The notes under the pieces: generated by a model
What the model was told of the DNA's origin: nothing
What the model saw: only the letters and a program-made list of their open reading frames with translations
Database searches by the model: none
Made by a program: the position numbers and the translations under genes
In this document: positions 34,630 through 47,639 of the stretch, piece after piece
How the letters are laid out: every line of letters starts with the position of its first letter
How positions within the stretch are numbered: the stretch's first letter is position 1
NCBI RefSeq assembly: GCF_040939455.1
Contig: NC_134104.1
Location: 142,016,501-142,080,500 of the forward strand
Length of the DNA stretch: 64,000 nucleotides
Direction of reading: 5' to 3'
Source: Microcebus murinus
Lineage: Eukaryota; Chordata; Mammalia; Primates; Cheirogaleidae

Positions 34630-34815
34630 GAGTGGTTCTCACCTAGGAGCAATTTTGCCTACCCAGGAAACATTTCATAGTTCCTAGAAACATTTTTGGT
34701 TTCCACTAGCTGGGGCATACTACTGGCATCTACATGTATGTTGCGAAATATCTTACAACGTCCTGAACAGGTCCCTATATCTCAGTAGTGCTGTGGCTGC
34801 AAAGCTCTTCCTTGG
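34630..34815 (+). mobile_element. hAT-Charlie-like nonautonomous DNA transposon
   Basis: Starts 'agtggttctcacctaggagc', then 'aattttgcctacccaggaaa', 'catttttggtttccactagc' and 'ctactggcatctacatgtat'. The 'agtggttctcaac' start is typical of mammalian hAT-Charlie MITEs. The family name is uncertain. Confidence 0.65.
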
Positions 34816-36834
34816 AATATGAATAGTTATGTGTAACATGCAATGTTGTTTGAATATACTTTTGTCACTTACTAACACTGTGATCTTGGGAAGCATACTT
34901 CTCCTTTCTGAATCTCAATTCTGAGAGATGACAAATAATATATGGAAAGTGATGCAAACTGAGTATTCAGAAAAAAGTAACCTGCTAGTGCTTTGCTCTT
35001 CACTCTTTCAAGGGGAAGGTGGTAAAAATCTGTACAAAAAATAATTCTGTATATTATGCAGTCATGCTGTAAAATACAGTGTCCATTCTGTAATGCTATA
35101 TCCATACTTATATGTTTTCACATGACTTTTTTTCAAAAAACTGGGGAATTTCAACTTGTCCCTAAGAATATTCTATGATTGAGACTTTTAACTATGTCTA
35201 TTACATCCTATTATAGTTTATAGGATTAAAAAATGCATTGCATTAAATTATTTTCTATGTAGACTTTGTTGCTTTTATTATGCCATATGATTTCATAGCA
35301 CTTGAGTTATATCTTGGTTTTACCATTTATCATACTTTATTCTGATTTAGCTGATCATTTTTCTGGTTTCTACTGAAGTATGTAAATTCATCAAGTGACT
35401 TATTTACCTTTGCATCTCTGGTAATTAGCACATGGACAGAGACAGAGTCAATGCTGCATAGAAGCTTTCATGGTGAGGTAGAGAATTAGGGACTGAGGAG
35501 TAGGCACATTTAGAAGAAACAAGTTCTTGTGCAGGGAATTAATGAACTATAATACTGGGAAGGTTATGGTCAAATAACAGAGGAACATACATATCAGGTA
35601 GACTAAAAAGTCTGAAATCTATGTGATCATCAACGAAATAATAATGAATCTGATCAAAGTACAGACATGGTAAAAAAGTAAACATTTGTAAAGATTAAAA
35701 TGATTGCTGTATGAGATGGGGAAGAAACTGAAAGATAAAGGACAAGGAGTTAATTCAGTAAATCACACTTAAAGTGCCGGTTGAAATCAAAGAGGTCGTG
35801 ACTTCACGGGAGACTTGTGGCAATGAAAGAAGTAATAGGACCTAGCAACTGATTGTAATAAGTTCTTATGTATAACTTCAAGGTTTTACTCCTGAGAACG
35901 TGGTATTGATGAGAGAAATATGGAAGCCAGGAGAGGAAGACAGTTTTGGTAGGGAAGACAACAAGTGAACTAACATGGTTGTAGTGACTGTATTTCAGGC
36001 ACTTGGGGAGATAGTTTGCATAATACACTTTCTCCTAGAGAGATTATTGTATTTTTGAAATCATGAATTTCAAGTTTTTTAAAAAATTAGGTATAGAGTT
36101 AATTTGATATCAAAGTTTGAAGCATAAATTCAAGTTGCCCTGCATATACTTCAGTTAGCAGCACTTACAAGTGGGTTTTTAAGGAAAAAAGAGGGGAAGT
36201 TCCTAACTTGTTTATCAAGAATTTACATTAAAATAACATAAGATATTTATTGGCTTTACATTGTTCTTTGTATCACAAATTCCAGCAACATAAAGATAAT
36301 GGGTGAGGTAGCTAGTCAGGAATAAAATGTCTTTAAACATTTTCCCTGGCTATAGGTGTCATGGTGTGACTGAAGTCTCATACTCATCTCTCTCTGGGCC
36401 TCATAAATTTCGCATACCTCACATATCTCAGACTGCTCAGACTGCAATCTTTATTTTCTCATTTTTCCCCTTTTCACAAAGATCTTTTGAAGAAAGCATT
36501 ATAGATGAACTCAAAGGTTTTGGCTCTTTTTATATTTAGGAGCTTAGTTCTGCATTGCTGGGAAGGCTCATTTCCTGATGGTCCTATCCCATGTGGGATG
36601 GGGGAAGAATTTCAAGTATTGAGAAGCTATCTATGTGAACATTGAAAGCAGATAAATAGAAATGTGGTATGAAACCTGAGTATGGATTAGAATCACTCAG
36701 CATAGAAATAATAATTAAATCCCTGGGCATAATATTTTCCAGGTAACAAGTAGAGAAAAAACATCATCAAAATTAGATTCTACATTGGGAAAGTTCACAA
36801 TTGAAAGGGAGCAGGGAAGGAACACAATATATAA
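34816..36834. other. Unassigned sequence
   Basis: No gene recognised. Short frames at 34872-35105, 35804-36028 and 36327-36539 lack any family resemblance. Confidence 0.45.
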
Positions 36835-37140
36835 AATTTATTGAATATTTACTATGTACAAAGCATTGAACTTGAACTTTATATATTAGGGAATTTAATT
36901 TGCCTGACATGGAACAAGCACAGAATAAGTGTTTCTGTTAATGAAGTAATGAATTTCTATGATAACAATATTATAAAGTAGGTATTATTTTTGCCAGATG
37001 ACAGATAGAGAAATTGAGTTTAAAGATGTTTAAATAATTTCTTCATCATCACATAACTAGTAAATGTTGTCCCAGAATTTATTTGGAGACAGAGCTGTTT
37101 TGAGTTTAAAATCTGTGGCTTCTCTTTTATGCCACGTTGT
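36835..37140 (-). repeat. MIR SINE (antisense), with internal insertion
   Basis: 'tgaatatttactatgtacaa', 'ataaagtaggtattattttt', 'agatgacagatagagaaatt', 'catcacataactagtaaatg'. About 80 bases of unrelated text separate the 3' and core parts. Confidence 0.7.
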
Positions 37141-37489
37141 CACCTTAGATAATTCTATGCCAAGACCTGGGGAGTTTTAACTAGGAGAGGATGACTACAT
37201 ATGTAAAATGCTGAAGAGAAGTGAAAACAGATGAGAAGAGTAGAGAAAAAGAAAAGTCTATGGATTTGATGGGTAACTACCAGTTTCTTTTAACTGTAGT
37301 ATCTTTAGTTTGGTATCAACCAAATGTGAGTCAAGACCAGAAGGGAGTCAAGACCAGAAGAAGAATTCAAACTTCAGGACTTGAGTGAGGGTGATATTTA
37401 TCACCATCACCTCAGTGTTTCCCACACCTTCTTCTATGTTTCATCTTCTAAAATATATCCTCCAATATTTTCTTTAAGTCTATAAATGG
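37141..37489. other. Unassigned sequence
   Basis: No gene or repeat recognised. An imperfect short tandem ('gagtcaagaccagaag') occurs at about 37328-37361. Confidence 0.4.
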
Positions 37490-38400
37490 TAACATCTCTC
37501 TCTTTCTCTGAGTTCTATAATGCCTTTATTTTGCACTTACATTTGAACAATAATTTAGCAGACTATAAATCTTGATTAGGTATTATTTTCCATATAATAG
37601 TTTCTTCTGACATATATTGTTGCTGGTGGCTGGTCTGCTTTTATTCCAGTTACCATTTATTTTTTTTAATCTCTTTTTTCTCTCTTCAAATGTTAAGATC
37701 TTCTCTGTAATACGATGCCATGGAGTTTTGCTAAGGTGTTTTTTGGATGTAGATTTATTTTTATATAATTTAGTCTGTACTCATATTACTTTTTATTTAA
37801 GAACTTACGGCTTTTCTCAATTATAGAAAATTATTAGCCTTTTTTTTGCCTTTCTTTTTTTCCTCTTCTAGAATTCCAATTATATTGATATATAGGTTGG
37901 GGCTTCCTAGTTTATCTAACACATCTCTCAACTACACTTGCATATTTTTTTAAATATCTTGGTCCTCCTGTGATACATTTTGTATATATTTCTCAATTTT
38001 ATCTTTCACTATCAAAAGCCATTTTTAATTGATTCCTGGAAAGACATTTTCTATACTGGAAATTTTTATGTTTTTTTATAATGTTATATGTCACATTTAA
38101 CCTTTGTATTAATTCTTTTTCATATTCACCTATTATGTATCTTTTAACAAAGTCCTTTCTTCACTTTTCTTTAAGTGCTACAGAAATATATTTTACTAAT
38201 GCTTTTGTCAGATATTTCCATAAAAGTAAATTTATACAAATGAATTTATGTTGAGATGGGTGATTTTTTATTCTTGTTTTTAGTATTTTCAAAATGTGTT
38301 TTGTAATTTTTAGTTTTCAGGCTCTTTTAAAGAGTCATATAGGAGATTTTTGTTTATTTTAATTCTTACTCTCTGTATCTATTCTTTCTGGCCTTTATTT
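37490..38400 (-). mobile_element. Old L1M ORF1-region relic (antisense)
   Basis: Antisense ORF1-like landmarks: 'agttctataatgcctttatt' near 37510, 'tagaattccaattatattga' near 37869, 'ttggggcttcctagtttatc' near 37898. Very diverged, no open frame. Confidence 0.55.
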
Positions 38401-38423
38401 ATTTATTAGCGATGAGCTGTCAT

Positions 38424-38587
38424 TCTTTTTTTTGAAAAAAAAGGAATTTTTCATTTTGTTTCCCAGGCTGGAATGCAATAGCACCATCAGAGCTCACTGC
38501 AGCTTTGAACTCCTGGGCTTCAGTGATCCTCCCTTATCAGCCTCCCAAGTAATTGGGGCTATAAGTGTGAGCCACCATGACTGGCCA
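38424..38587 (-). mobile_element. Alu-type monomer (FLAM-like), antisense
   Basis: A T/A-rich start, then 'cccaggctggaatgcaatag', 'agctcactgcagctttgaac', 'cagcctcccaagtaattggg' and 'gtgagccaccatgactggcc'. Only one 7SL-derived monomer is present. Confidence 0.85.
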
Positions 38588-38594
38588 TGTCCAT

Positions 38595-40200
38595 TATTTG
38601 CGTAGGTTCCTTTAACCATCAACTTAATCCAGAAGAAAAATTATAATTGTATTTTCAAATTTTTCTTGGTAATATGAATTTAAGAGACATCATAGGAAAA
38701 ACATTCATAACTAACAAGAGTGTTCAGTAGCATTGGTACAATATTAACATACAATCACATTACTGGACATCTACCACATAGAACAAAAGACATTCTATAG
38801 AAAAGAGATCTGCACTAGAATGTTTATAGCAGCACAATTCACAATTGCAAAGATGTGGAAACAACCACTGTGCCCATCAACACATGAGTATGAATAAAAT
38901 ATGGTGTATGTATACCATGGAGTTCTACTCCACCACAAGAAACAATGGTGATATAACACCTCTTGTATTATCCTGGATAGAGCTGGAGCCCATTCTACTA
39001 AGTGAAGTATCATAAGAATAAAAAAATAAGCAACGCATGTACTCCACCGTCAAATTGGTATTAATTGATCAACACTTACATGCACATATAGTAGTAACAT
39101 TCATCTGGCGTCGGGCAGTGGCGGGGGGGGGAGGAAAAAATGGGTATATTCACCCCTAGTGGGTGTGGTGTGCACCATCTAGTGGATGGACATGCTTTCT
39201 TGAAGCTCTGACTCAGGTGGGGCAAGGGCAACATATGTAACCTAACATTTGTACACATGTAATATTCTGAAGTAAAAAAAAAGTTTAAAAAATTATTAAC
39301 ATAAATATACATATATCTACATAGAATTTTCAATGAAAAAAAGAAGCATCCTTTTCACAGAAAAGAAAGAATATATGATACTTGAACTTTACCAAGGACT
39401 TTAGGAAAAATAAAGCTTTATTGAAGAGCATAAAACATGCCCAAGTATATAGAGACCTAAATCATGTTTATGCATGTGAAACCTCAGTATATGTAATATA
39501 TCAACTCTTTTAAGATAAATCCACACATTCACTGCACTTCCATTTAAAAATCTAAAGAGTTTGGGGAGGCACTTGACAAAATGATTTTTTAAATAATATG
39601 AAGAAACAAAGAGCTTACTAGCTTTTACATTTTGAACTAAAAAACATGGATAGATAGAATTTATTGCGACTAAATATTAAGAAAATTTCTAATTATATAT
39701 TGACAGAGCATGGTATTTGCATAAATAGGCAAATAAATAGAACAGAGTACACAGAAACAGATCTAGTCACCTAAGGAAGTTTACTATACGGCAGTTGTGA
39801 CATTACACAGGATGTACTGATCATTCCATAAATTGTGTAAAGCATTGACTATTTATATCATCCATATTTACATCCTCACCTTATTCCATATACAAAAATA
39901 AATTTTATTGAAATAAAGTTTTAATTATTTGGAGAAACTGCAGAAGATATTGTTATGATCCTGAGGTTTTCTTAACTGGACACACAGACACACATATAGA
40001 CATACACACAAACACACATGCATCACCACTATGAAGAAAATGATTGATATATCTTATTACCTTATATTTGTATCATAAAATAAGGTTAAACAGAAAGTCA
40101 CAAAATCTACAGGATCTTTGTAGCCACATATAACCAAAAAATATATTTAATATTCTTGATTTTAAAAGATCTTCTAAAATTTAATATGAAAAAGCAAATG
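38595..40200 (+). mobile_element. Old L1M ORF2 relic (sense), split by a younger L1
   Basis: Sense ORF2 RT and C-terminal text: 'agtgttcagtagcattggta' before the young insert, then after it 'actttaccaaggactttagg' near 39385, 'ccaagtatatagagacctaa' near 39441 and 'agagcatggtatttgcataa' near 39706. A second partial copy of the 'aaatttaatatgaaaaagca' block is at about 40178. Continuity across 38752-39293 shows it was there first. Confidence 0.75.
38752..39293 (+). mobile_element. Young LINE-1, strepsirrhine type, with 10-bp TSD (sense)
   Basis: A 5'-truncated L1 of about 540 bp. It starts in ORF2 C-terminal sequence ('caatcacattactggacatc'), passes the 'tataccatggagttctactc' block near 38910, then the 3' UTR ('gtgggtgtggtgtgcaccat', 'gaagctctgactcaggtggg', 'ggcaacatatgtaacctaac') and a short A-rich tail. 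The decamer 'tattaacata' occurs at 38742-38751 and 39294-39303, a clean target-site duplication. Confidence 0.92.
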
Positions 40201-42209
40201 GTATCCTCAAAACATGGACACAGTTGTGAACAAAGCACAGAAAAACACTCATGAATGTTAAGTACTTGGAGCAGCAGAGATTCATAAAAGTATGATATTT
40301 CTGTGTGATTTTAAGTGGAAGTTTCCTAAATAGAGTCAACAGAAAGACAAGTGATATAAATGACTGCTACTAATAGAGTCATAATAATTTTCCACTACTC
40401 AGAGGAGTAAAAAGCTGAGAAAAGAAAAGTTGGTGAAGGGCATTTTTCCTCTTCTCCTTGGGCTTCTTGAGTGGATCACTTTGGAAACATAAAAAAAAAA
40501 ATCTAAAAGTTCTTTGAGGTTATGCTCAGTTTGAAGAAAAACAGAGAAGAGGACATGGGGTTTGAGGAGAGCAAGCCTGTGAAGATTGCGCAGTAGCCTG
40601 TCCTGACCATAGGGTAGCAGGCCCAGGTGTTTGTTGCTGGACCATGATGTTAAGAATGGAGAGGTGAAGAAGCATGGCTGATGCATTAATAGAGATGGAA
40701 ATTAGGGGTACATCATCAGAGTTTCCAGGAAGGATAGCCATGCCATCGCTGCAAATATCTATATTTTGTAATTGTTCAGATGCCCCACTTCAAGACATAA
40801 GACAGTCTGCTTGAGAAAGAATGTCACAAACTCTTGATTGGGGATTTCTCCCAAATGTGTTTTAAGTTTCTAGGCAAGGGACTTCGCACAACTGGATGCA
40901 CTGTACCTTATTAAAAAATGAAACATTATGTGAGTATTGTTTTTCTTTTCTCTTTGTTCTCCTTTGACATCCTTTTTTTCTGGGATACATTGAAGATCTG
41001 CTCTGTTACTGATAACACTAATGTGTGTCGCAGTCAACATTTCTAAAGGGGGTTTTGAGGAATGTAATCAGGTACTGTGTTGTGTTTGTGGGGGAGGAAG
41101 TGGGCATTGGTGAACATGACAGAAAAATATCTTTGGAAAATATGATAGACAAGAGTTCCTTCTTTGAGATTCATAATGAATAGGAGAATTTTGACAGCTC
41201 CAAAACACTCGTTAAGAGACATGTATTTCAGGATGACTCTGTAGCTAACTGATTATTTCCATTGAAGAATTTAAGGAATATTAGCATTCTGCTGGACATT
41301 TGGGGAAATATTCATCTAGATTATAATTTGTGTCCTGGAAACACTACTAGGGATCAAGAAGTATTAATTATATTTTTAAAAACCTGTGTGTAGATCAAAT
41401 CTTGCGATATTGTCATTTTTTCTGGGATTCGATTTAGGATATAGATGGATGAACAAAAGATTGGTGTTATGATAACTCACTGGATCATTTGAAGCATGTA
41501 GAATATGGGGCTGGAGTAGCCAGCCCACTTAGCATCAGTTTCAGAGGAGGAAGCCTGACTACGCTTTCTGAAGAAGAGGTATGTGAGCTAATCAGGCACT
41601 TGAGTGAGTGCAGAGCTGGCTTGGACAAGTTGAGTAGAGTGGAAGTAGTCTGTACATATGAGTGTGATGTTATTTTCTCTGTGAGAATGATGAGTTGAAT
41701 TGATAGCAAGATGCTCTACTGGGTTCAATCTTATAAGGTGATGGCATATCTCTTCTTTTTTATTTTAATAGCATTGCGTGTAGTTATTAGGTATGCAAAC
41801 AATAACATAAAGAGTTTGTGCTGAACAACATAAATCAAATTTGAGACAGAAAATGGAACAGAAGGTCATTTCTTGACCTAGTATAGAGTATGACCATGCA
41901 CTAAGTCTAGTACAAAACATATCCACATTCATTTAACAAGTGTTAGGAGTCAACATCAAAGTGATATTCATGAAGTTATTGAAGATTTACCATGTGTGTC
42001 TCATTGTCTCAGATGAGATACACAGGAGAATGGGGAAAATGTGATAATCATTTTAAATGAAGTTATACTTGCTTTTTATGTGAACATGATGATATTTCCC
42101 CCTCCCAGAAATAGCCTCAATCCTGGCTAATCAGGTTATCAGGAAAAAGAACTCAGAGCACCATGTTATAAGTGATAGCTCTTTCATCCCCCCAACCCAC
42201 ATCTCACAG
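40201..42209. other. Unassigned sequence
   Basis: No gene or repeat family recognised over 2 kb. Open frames at 40399-40741 and 41485-41709 have overlapping mirror frames or no family resemblance. Confidence 0.45.
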
Positions 42210-42440
42210 AAGGTATCTGGTGAAGGTCAAGGCCACAGGTGTTGAGTTATACATCATGGGAGTGTGACCTGTGTAGTCACCTAGGATCCAGGCCTAGAAG
42301 GGCCCACACTGGATTTAATGCTCTGCTGTTGGTATCTTGAAATCCTTATTTATTCTTGAACAAGGGTCCCTACATGTTCATTTTGCATTAGACCCTGAAA
42401 ATTATGTAGTCATTTCTGACCATAGTGTAACAAATACACA
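42210..42440 (+). repeat. Probable interspersed repeat, family not fixed
   Basis: 'taatgctctgctgttggtat', 'cttgaaatccttatttattc', 'ttgaacaagggtccctacat', 'ttttgcattagaccctgaaa' and 'attatgtagtcatttctga' form a phrase set I know as a recurrent mammalian repeat. I cannot name it. Confidence 0.45.
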
Positions 42441-44459
42441 TTTCTGGTGTGCCTAGGGTTTTAGAGGCTTTGGGTTTTTCTTTGAGCTTTCTTTTGGATA
42501 TTCTTTATTTGGAGATCATGAACTTGAGGCTATAAGAGAGGGCAGGGACCACTCCTTCTTGATAAACAAATCTGGTGGGAAGAGAAGAAAAACTCAGGAA
42601 GAGGGGTAGGACAAACTAGGCTTATAATTTATTGGGAAATGAGAACATACATATTTTGGAACTGATAGGGTAAGACTATCTGAATTCTTCAGCCAAGTCC
42701 CTGAAAACACATAAAAGACTATTAAATTAGCCTGAACTTTTACTATTACTCAGTCTTTAAGACCAAACTGCAATGCAGATCTCCAGCAATCTAGAGCAGT
42801 GCAAGTGGAAAGCTCCTGCCAAACTCAGACTCAACCTCAAAATGGTCCATTCTGAAAGACCTACACACTTCTCAGCATCAACAGAAAACTTGCCATAATT
42901 TTTTTCATAACTCACTCAGGAATGTGGTCTGATCAGTATTTTGTATTCTGACCAATAAGATTAACAATCCTTCTTGGAGTTAATTAGGTATCTTGAGGGA
43001 AGAAAGAATGTTCTTGAATCTTTTCCCTGGAGGTCAGAAATATCCTTTTCAAATATATATAATTTTTAAAAGCTCCAGTTGTTACCAATAATAAAAATTT
43101 TATAGGTGATTGCATTTCTTTTCTCTTCCTAGCCTAGTAGCTGTAGTCCAGAAGTTGAAGCAAGTTTCCCCAAGGGCTAAAACTGTTAAGATCACCAGAC
43201 AAGAATGTTCAATGTGAAATGCAGCAAGCTCAAACAATTTACAGCTTTCATTCTCCCTTTCCATAAATGGCACTTCATTGCTCCTCAATAGGCTGGGGGG
43301 AAATGGGTTTATTGCATTCATTTTAAGAAATATTCCTTCACCTCTTTTCTAGGCCTCCCTACAATTTCAGTTATATTTCATCTTCTCAGAAGTTTGCTAA
43401 ATGTAGCTTCAAGCAGCTCACTCTGGTAGGTGTGCTTGAGCCATTATCATCCATTTTTCAATAAAGCTGTGGGTGAAAGTGTCATTGATTCTTTTTCACC
43501 AGGAGAGAATATTAGCTTTTTATCCTCATCATATTATCTCTCTGCTTGACTGATAAAACTGTCATGCTAAAGGAAAGGTCAGGAATTATTGAGTGGGTGT
43601 TCATTTAATTCATCTCTCACCCCCTTCTTCCAACAAATGTATTGGGAATGTAACAGAAAATTTGTGTTTATGAAATGAGAATAGAAGAGAGAGATAAATA
43701 GATGAAGTCCTCATGGATTAATGATTTCATTTTGCTGCCTAGAAATAAGTGTGAGCTTTAAAGGGTCTTCATTTATAGCTTACAGTTCTCTCTTATTTAA
43801 TTTTCTTATTTTGATAGAAAGAGCTCTCAAATGACATTTACCTGAGCAGTAAAGGTTTCTTTCATGGGTTAAAAATTCCTGGCCATGGGAGGGGGAGGGA
43901 GAACAGGAGACAACAGATGCCTCACATGGCAGGAAAAAGGTGATACCACTCTCATTATTCAGTGTACTCCATGAAGTCATAATTAGTGTGAGTTACTTCT
44001 AATTATATTTTATTTTCTAGGTAACGTTGATTAATGCTGTGATGAGCAACTAAGGATGAGGAGGATCAAAACAGAAAAGATTTGCTAAAGCACCAGTGGG
44101 TAATTCAGAGGAAACCAAACAGTAAACACGGGTAATAAAATTAATGGGCCAGCTCCAGGTGCCTCTTCACTTCTCATTCCACTTTTTGTGATTTTTATCT
44201 TGCTCTATATTTTTCAGATGATGAGGCTGATCGTTTAGGACTTTTTCCACGCGCTGCTCCTACTCCCTAACTCTAGAATAGCAATCTCACTCTGCACCTG
44301 GGAGAGAGCCTGCTTTCAGACAGCAAGGTCTAGATCGGCTCCCAAGTGGTCCACTTAATAGTTACATGACATTAGGCAAAATAATTCATTTCTCTGCATC
44401 CCATTGTTCTCACGGAGAAGAGGAGTGGAGGGGGTAAAAGGTGATTACTCTGTGAAGGT
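42441..44459. other. Unassigned sequence
   Basis: No gene or repeat recognised. This is one of the two longest stretches that look like single-copy sequence. Short frames near 43100-43980 are unsupported. Confidence 0.45.
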
Positions 44460-45235
44460 TCACTTTGTCTCTGAAGTCAGAAACTTAGAAGCCACCCTTG
44501 ACACTGTTTTCCATCCCTCACATACAATTGGCCAGGAAGACTCTTCTAATTCTATCCACAAAATATCTTCTGAGCCTGTTATCTGCTCGTTTTTTAATAC
44601 CATCACTGTAGACCACATCTGACTTGGACGATTAAAATAGCCTTCTAGTTGATTTCCCTTCCTCCTGTCTGGTAACCTTTTCCAATTTATTTCTCACGTA
44701 TTCAAGATTATATTATTATATTTCCAGTTTCATATCTGATTCAATTCCTAATCCCTCTCCCCCCCCCCACCATTGTAACTGCAAAACTTATAGTAAAATC
44801 TAGGTGGTTTTTCATGGTATGCACCTTTTTCGATAATCTGGCTATTGCCTGAAACTCTAACTTTTTCTCATATCTTTCCATTTAATTAACCTTGTTGGGT
44901 GAACTATTTAATTCCTTTGTGCAAGCTTGTCCCTAGGCCTATAGAGTCACTCCACAAAGAGTTTCTTTATTCTTCCAGGGGCTTGGTTCTGTTCTGTTTA
45001 TCTCTTGAAACACATTTTAAATATCTTTTCTTCTTAACCCATCCTCCTTTGCTTGAATAATCTTTATAATTTTAACATACTTCTATTATTATATTTATTG
45101 CATTGTATTGAATGCGTTTTATATGTGCTCTTTTCTGGAGTATATCCTTTAAATGGAAGATACTGTCCTTTGTATTCTGTGTCTAGGATGGTGTCAGGTT
45201 TAGGACATGAATGAATGAAGTCATGAACATTTGAC
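44460..45235 (+). repeat. L2 LINE, long sense copy
   Basis: Sense L2 order: 'agaagccacccttgacactg' near 44488, 'ttctagttgatttcccttcc' near 44643, 'ttcatatctgattcaattcc' near 44729, and the tail 'tctggagtatatcctttaaa', 'gtgtctaggatggtgtcagg'. Contains a C tract near 44757-44768. Confidence 0.7.
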
Positions 45236-45417
45236 AAGAAAAATTATGTAAACTTTCAGGATCACAGTCTACATTAGGTGCCTAGTAATGTGAGTCTCAC
45301 TTTTTTGTTTCCTTTTCTCCTTTCTTATTGTCAGTGTTGTAATGAAAAATGTTGTGGAAAAGCCAGGAAAACACCCTTGAGAAATTCTTGTTTTAGGGAA
45401 ACTAAGTAAAAGATAAT

Positions 45418-45462
45418 TTTGCCTAGGTAAAAAACCTAGGCAAATAACAGCTGCCTAGGTTT
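45418..45462. repeat. Overlapping short inverted repeats (three arms)
   Basis: Arm 1 (45418-45428, 'tttgcctaggt') pairs perfectly with arm 2 (45434-45444). Arm 2, shifted to 45432-45442, also pairs perfectly over 11 bp with arm 3 (45452-45462). The result is two mutually exclusive hairpins. Confidence 0.85.
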
Positions 45463-45654
45463 ATGGAAGCCGCCAAACTTGAAGTGAGTGATACTGAGTT
45501 AATTCCTTTGCATTAACTTTCCATTGTTATGAATCTTGGTAGGAAAATATCCATCTCCCATTTTCTATCCCTGCATTTTCCCAAGCTCTTTGGAAGTTCA
45601 CTGGAAGTACCTTTTTTCAAGTTACTTTCTCTTCTTTGGGATAGTTTTCTCCCT

Positions 45655-46080
45655 CTCTTCAGCCAGTTGTCCCCAATTTGAACTATAAATTAAAGCTCCC
45701 TTTCTCTGGGAAGCAAGCCAAACACTCCAAGGCTGGGTTAATTACCTAGTCTCTGTGCTCATTTCCTCTGTGCTTTCTACTTTCCACAATGTCCTGCAAT
45801 CATCTGTTTACACTTTATTCTTCCCCATTTGACTGTGAGCTTCCTGAAAGCAGGGTTGGTGATTTATTGATTCCCATGTTTCAATGCCCTGAACACTAAA
45901 TATTTTAATGAATTCATGAGTGTACAAATAAATAGATCACTGAAGGAGGACTTTGCCTCTTATTGTTTTATATATGCTGCTTTCTAGAGTATATGCCCCT
46001 AGGTGGCAGAGACCATTCTATATAACTTTGGTATTATGTGTCTAGAGCAGTGCTTTGCCTGTTGTTCAGGACTCATTGGA
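45655..46080 (+). repeat. L2 LINE 3' ends (sense), two adjacent
   Basis: The first tail spans about 45655-45945 ('tgactgtgagcttcctgaaa', 'gcagggttggtgatttattg', 'atgccctgaacactaaatat'). A second related tail follows at 45955-46080 ('tctagagtatatgcccctag', 'gtgtctagagcagtgctttg'). Confidence 0.65.
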
Positions 46081-46921
46081 GGTAAGAGCTCTAAATTCCA
46101 GGAATATTCAGCCCCACCTTTTCCCATTAATGATAAGTGAAAGATATAAAAGGATCAATCAGGAAGAACTTAGAGATAGAAGCCCTCAATGACAATCTTG
46201 ACAACCACCTGCAAACATTTGTGTTGTCCTTCTCTTTTCAGCCTCTAGTTAAAACATGAAAACATTATGGGGAAGTTAAACAGCACTTGCCTGGCACTTA
46301 ACTTTTCCCTCTTTAAAATCTGCAAGTTCTAATTATCTTTTGCCCTCCTGTGGGTCAGAGTTCACCATTTTGCTGGGAACAGTGTGTCCCCTGATCTCCA
46401 GACACCCCCATTCCTGCCTTTCTGCTTGCGTTTTTAGCATGCCATAACACTTAGGAAAGCTTCTCCTGATTAAAAGGTTTAAAAGGAGTCAAGATGGCAG
46501 GCTAAAAATAGCTGAAATGCCCCTGCTGTCCCAGTTATAAAACATGGTCTGGCAGTTAAAACCTCCAGGCAGTGCCTCAGGCAGACTAAGTCCAGTACCT
46601 CATCATTATCCTCCCAGAAATCTGCAGCCATTAGCTAGAATGGAAAGGTTTTGACCTGTCACTTAAAGAAGAAAAGTCAACAAAGCCAAGTTATTCATTA
46701 CAGGGAAATTTTTTAGTGTTATAAGAAATCATGGCCTTTTTAATTTGTAAAGGGATAATAGGGGAGGGGAGCATCTTAACGCTTCCCAGGCTATCTGCCC
46801 TGCACTTGTGCCACTGACAGTCTGATTTAGGTGTTCCTCCTGTGCCTTTGAAAACACCTCTGCCACCTCTGTGTGACAGGTCTCATGACCGTGGGAGGGA
46901 CTACAGGGTGGTGGCCAGGAA
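46081..46921. other. Unassigned, relatively GC-balanced sequence
   Basis: No gene or repeat recognised. Base composition is less AT-rich than its surroundings and few low-complexity runs occur. It could be ordinary unique sequence or a conserved non-coding segment; the sequence alone does not say. Confidence 0.4.
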
Positions 46922-47160
46922 GGCAGCCTCTGGTGTCAGCTTGCCCGAGAAAGGATGTCAGGGCTGTTACTGACTAGCTGTGCAATCTTGAACAAGTTAC
47001 TTTACCATTCTGTGCTTCAGCTTACTTATTAGTAAAGTGGAGGTAAATATAGTTACCTCATGGGGTTGTGCAAAAACTAAATGAGATAAATCATGTACGG
47101 ATACTTTAAGAGTACCTAGGACACAGTGAATACTCAATATATGTTAATGGCTATCATTAC
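46922..47160 (+). repeat. MIR SINE (sense)
   Basis: Sense MIR: 'tactgactagctgtgcaatc', 'ttgaacaagttactttacca', 'ttctgtgcttcagcttactt', 'tacctcatggggttgtgcaa', 'tgaatactcaatatatgtta'. Near full length. Confidence 0.88.
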
Positions 47161-47174
47161 TAAAATGTTATTTT

Positions 47175-47335
47175 CATAATTATCCACTTTGCCTTTTATT
47201 TGCATGCCTGTTTTTCTTACTGGATTGTGAATGTCTTTGGAAGAGGGACTCCATTTTCCTGCTCTGAATCTCTGGGAGATAATGTCAGGCTCTGTTTTTA
47301 GTAGAAACACAATGAATGAATGTTTGAATACATCA
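47175..47335 (+). repeat. L2 LINE 3' tail (sense)
   Basis: 'attgtgaatgtctttggaag', 'agggactccattttcctgct' and 'aatgaatgaatg' fit the L2 tail. Confidence 0.5.
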
Positions 47336-47639
47336 AAGGACAGAATTCATCCCTTTCATTTTAGAGAGAAGAAAACAAAGGCCACATATCAGAGAAGGAT
47401 TGATGTCCAGAATTATTATTATGCATTGATAGATATTGATATATTTATAAATCTTTTCTGGAGATTTATAGTTAGATATATAGAGAGATTTATAGACATA
47501 TCTATACAGACATATGACAACATTGAAAACCAAACATCAGAGTAATCAATTGACTAGGCCTAGATAATAAATAAAAAGTGCTGAGTCAACACACGTTTCA
47601 ATATCTGACTCTTAAAGAAGGGTTCTTTTCCCCAATCAT

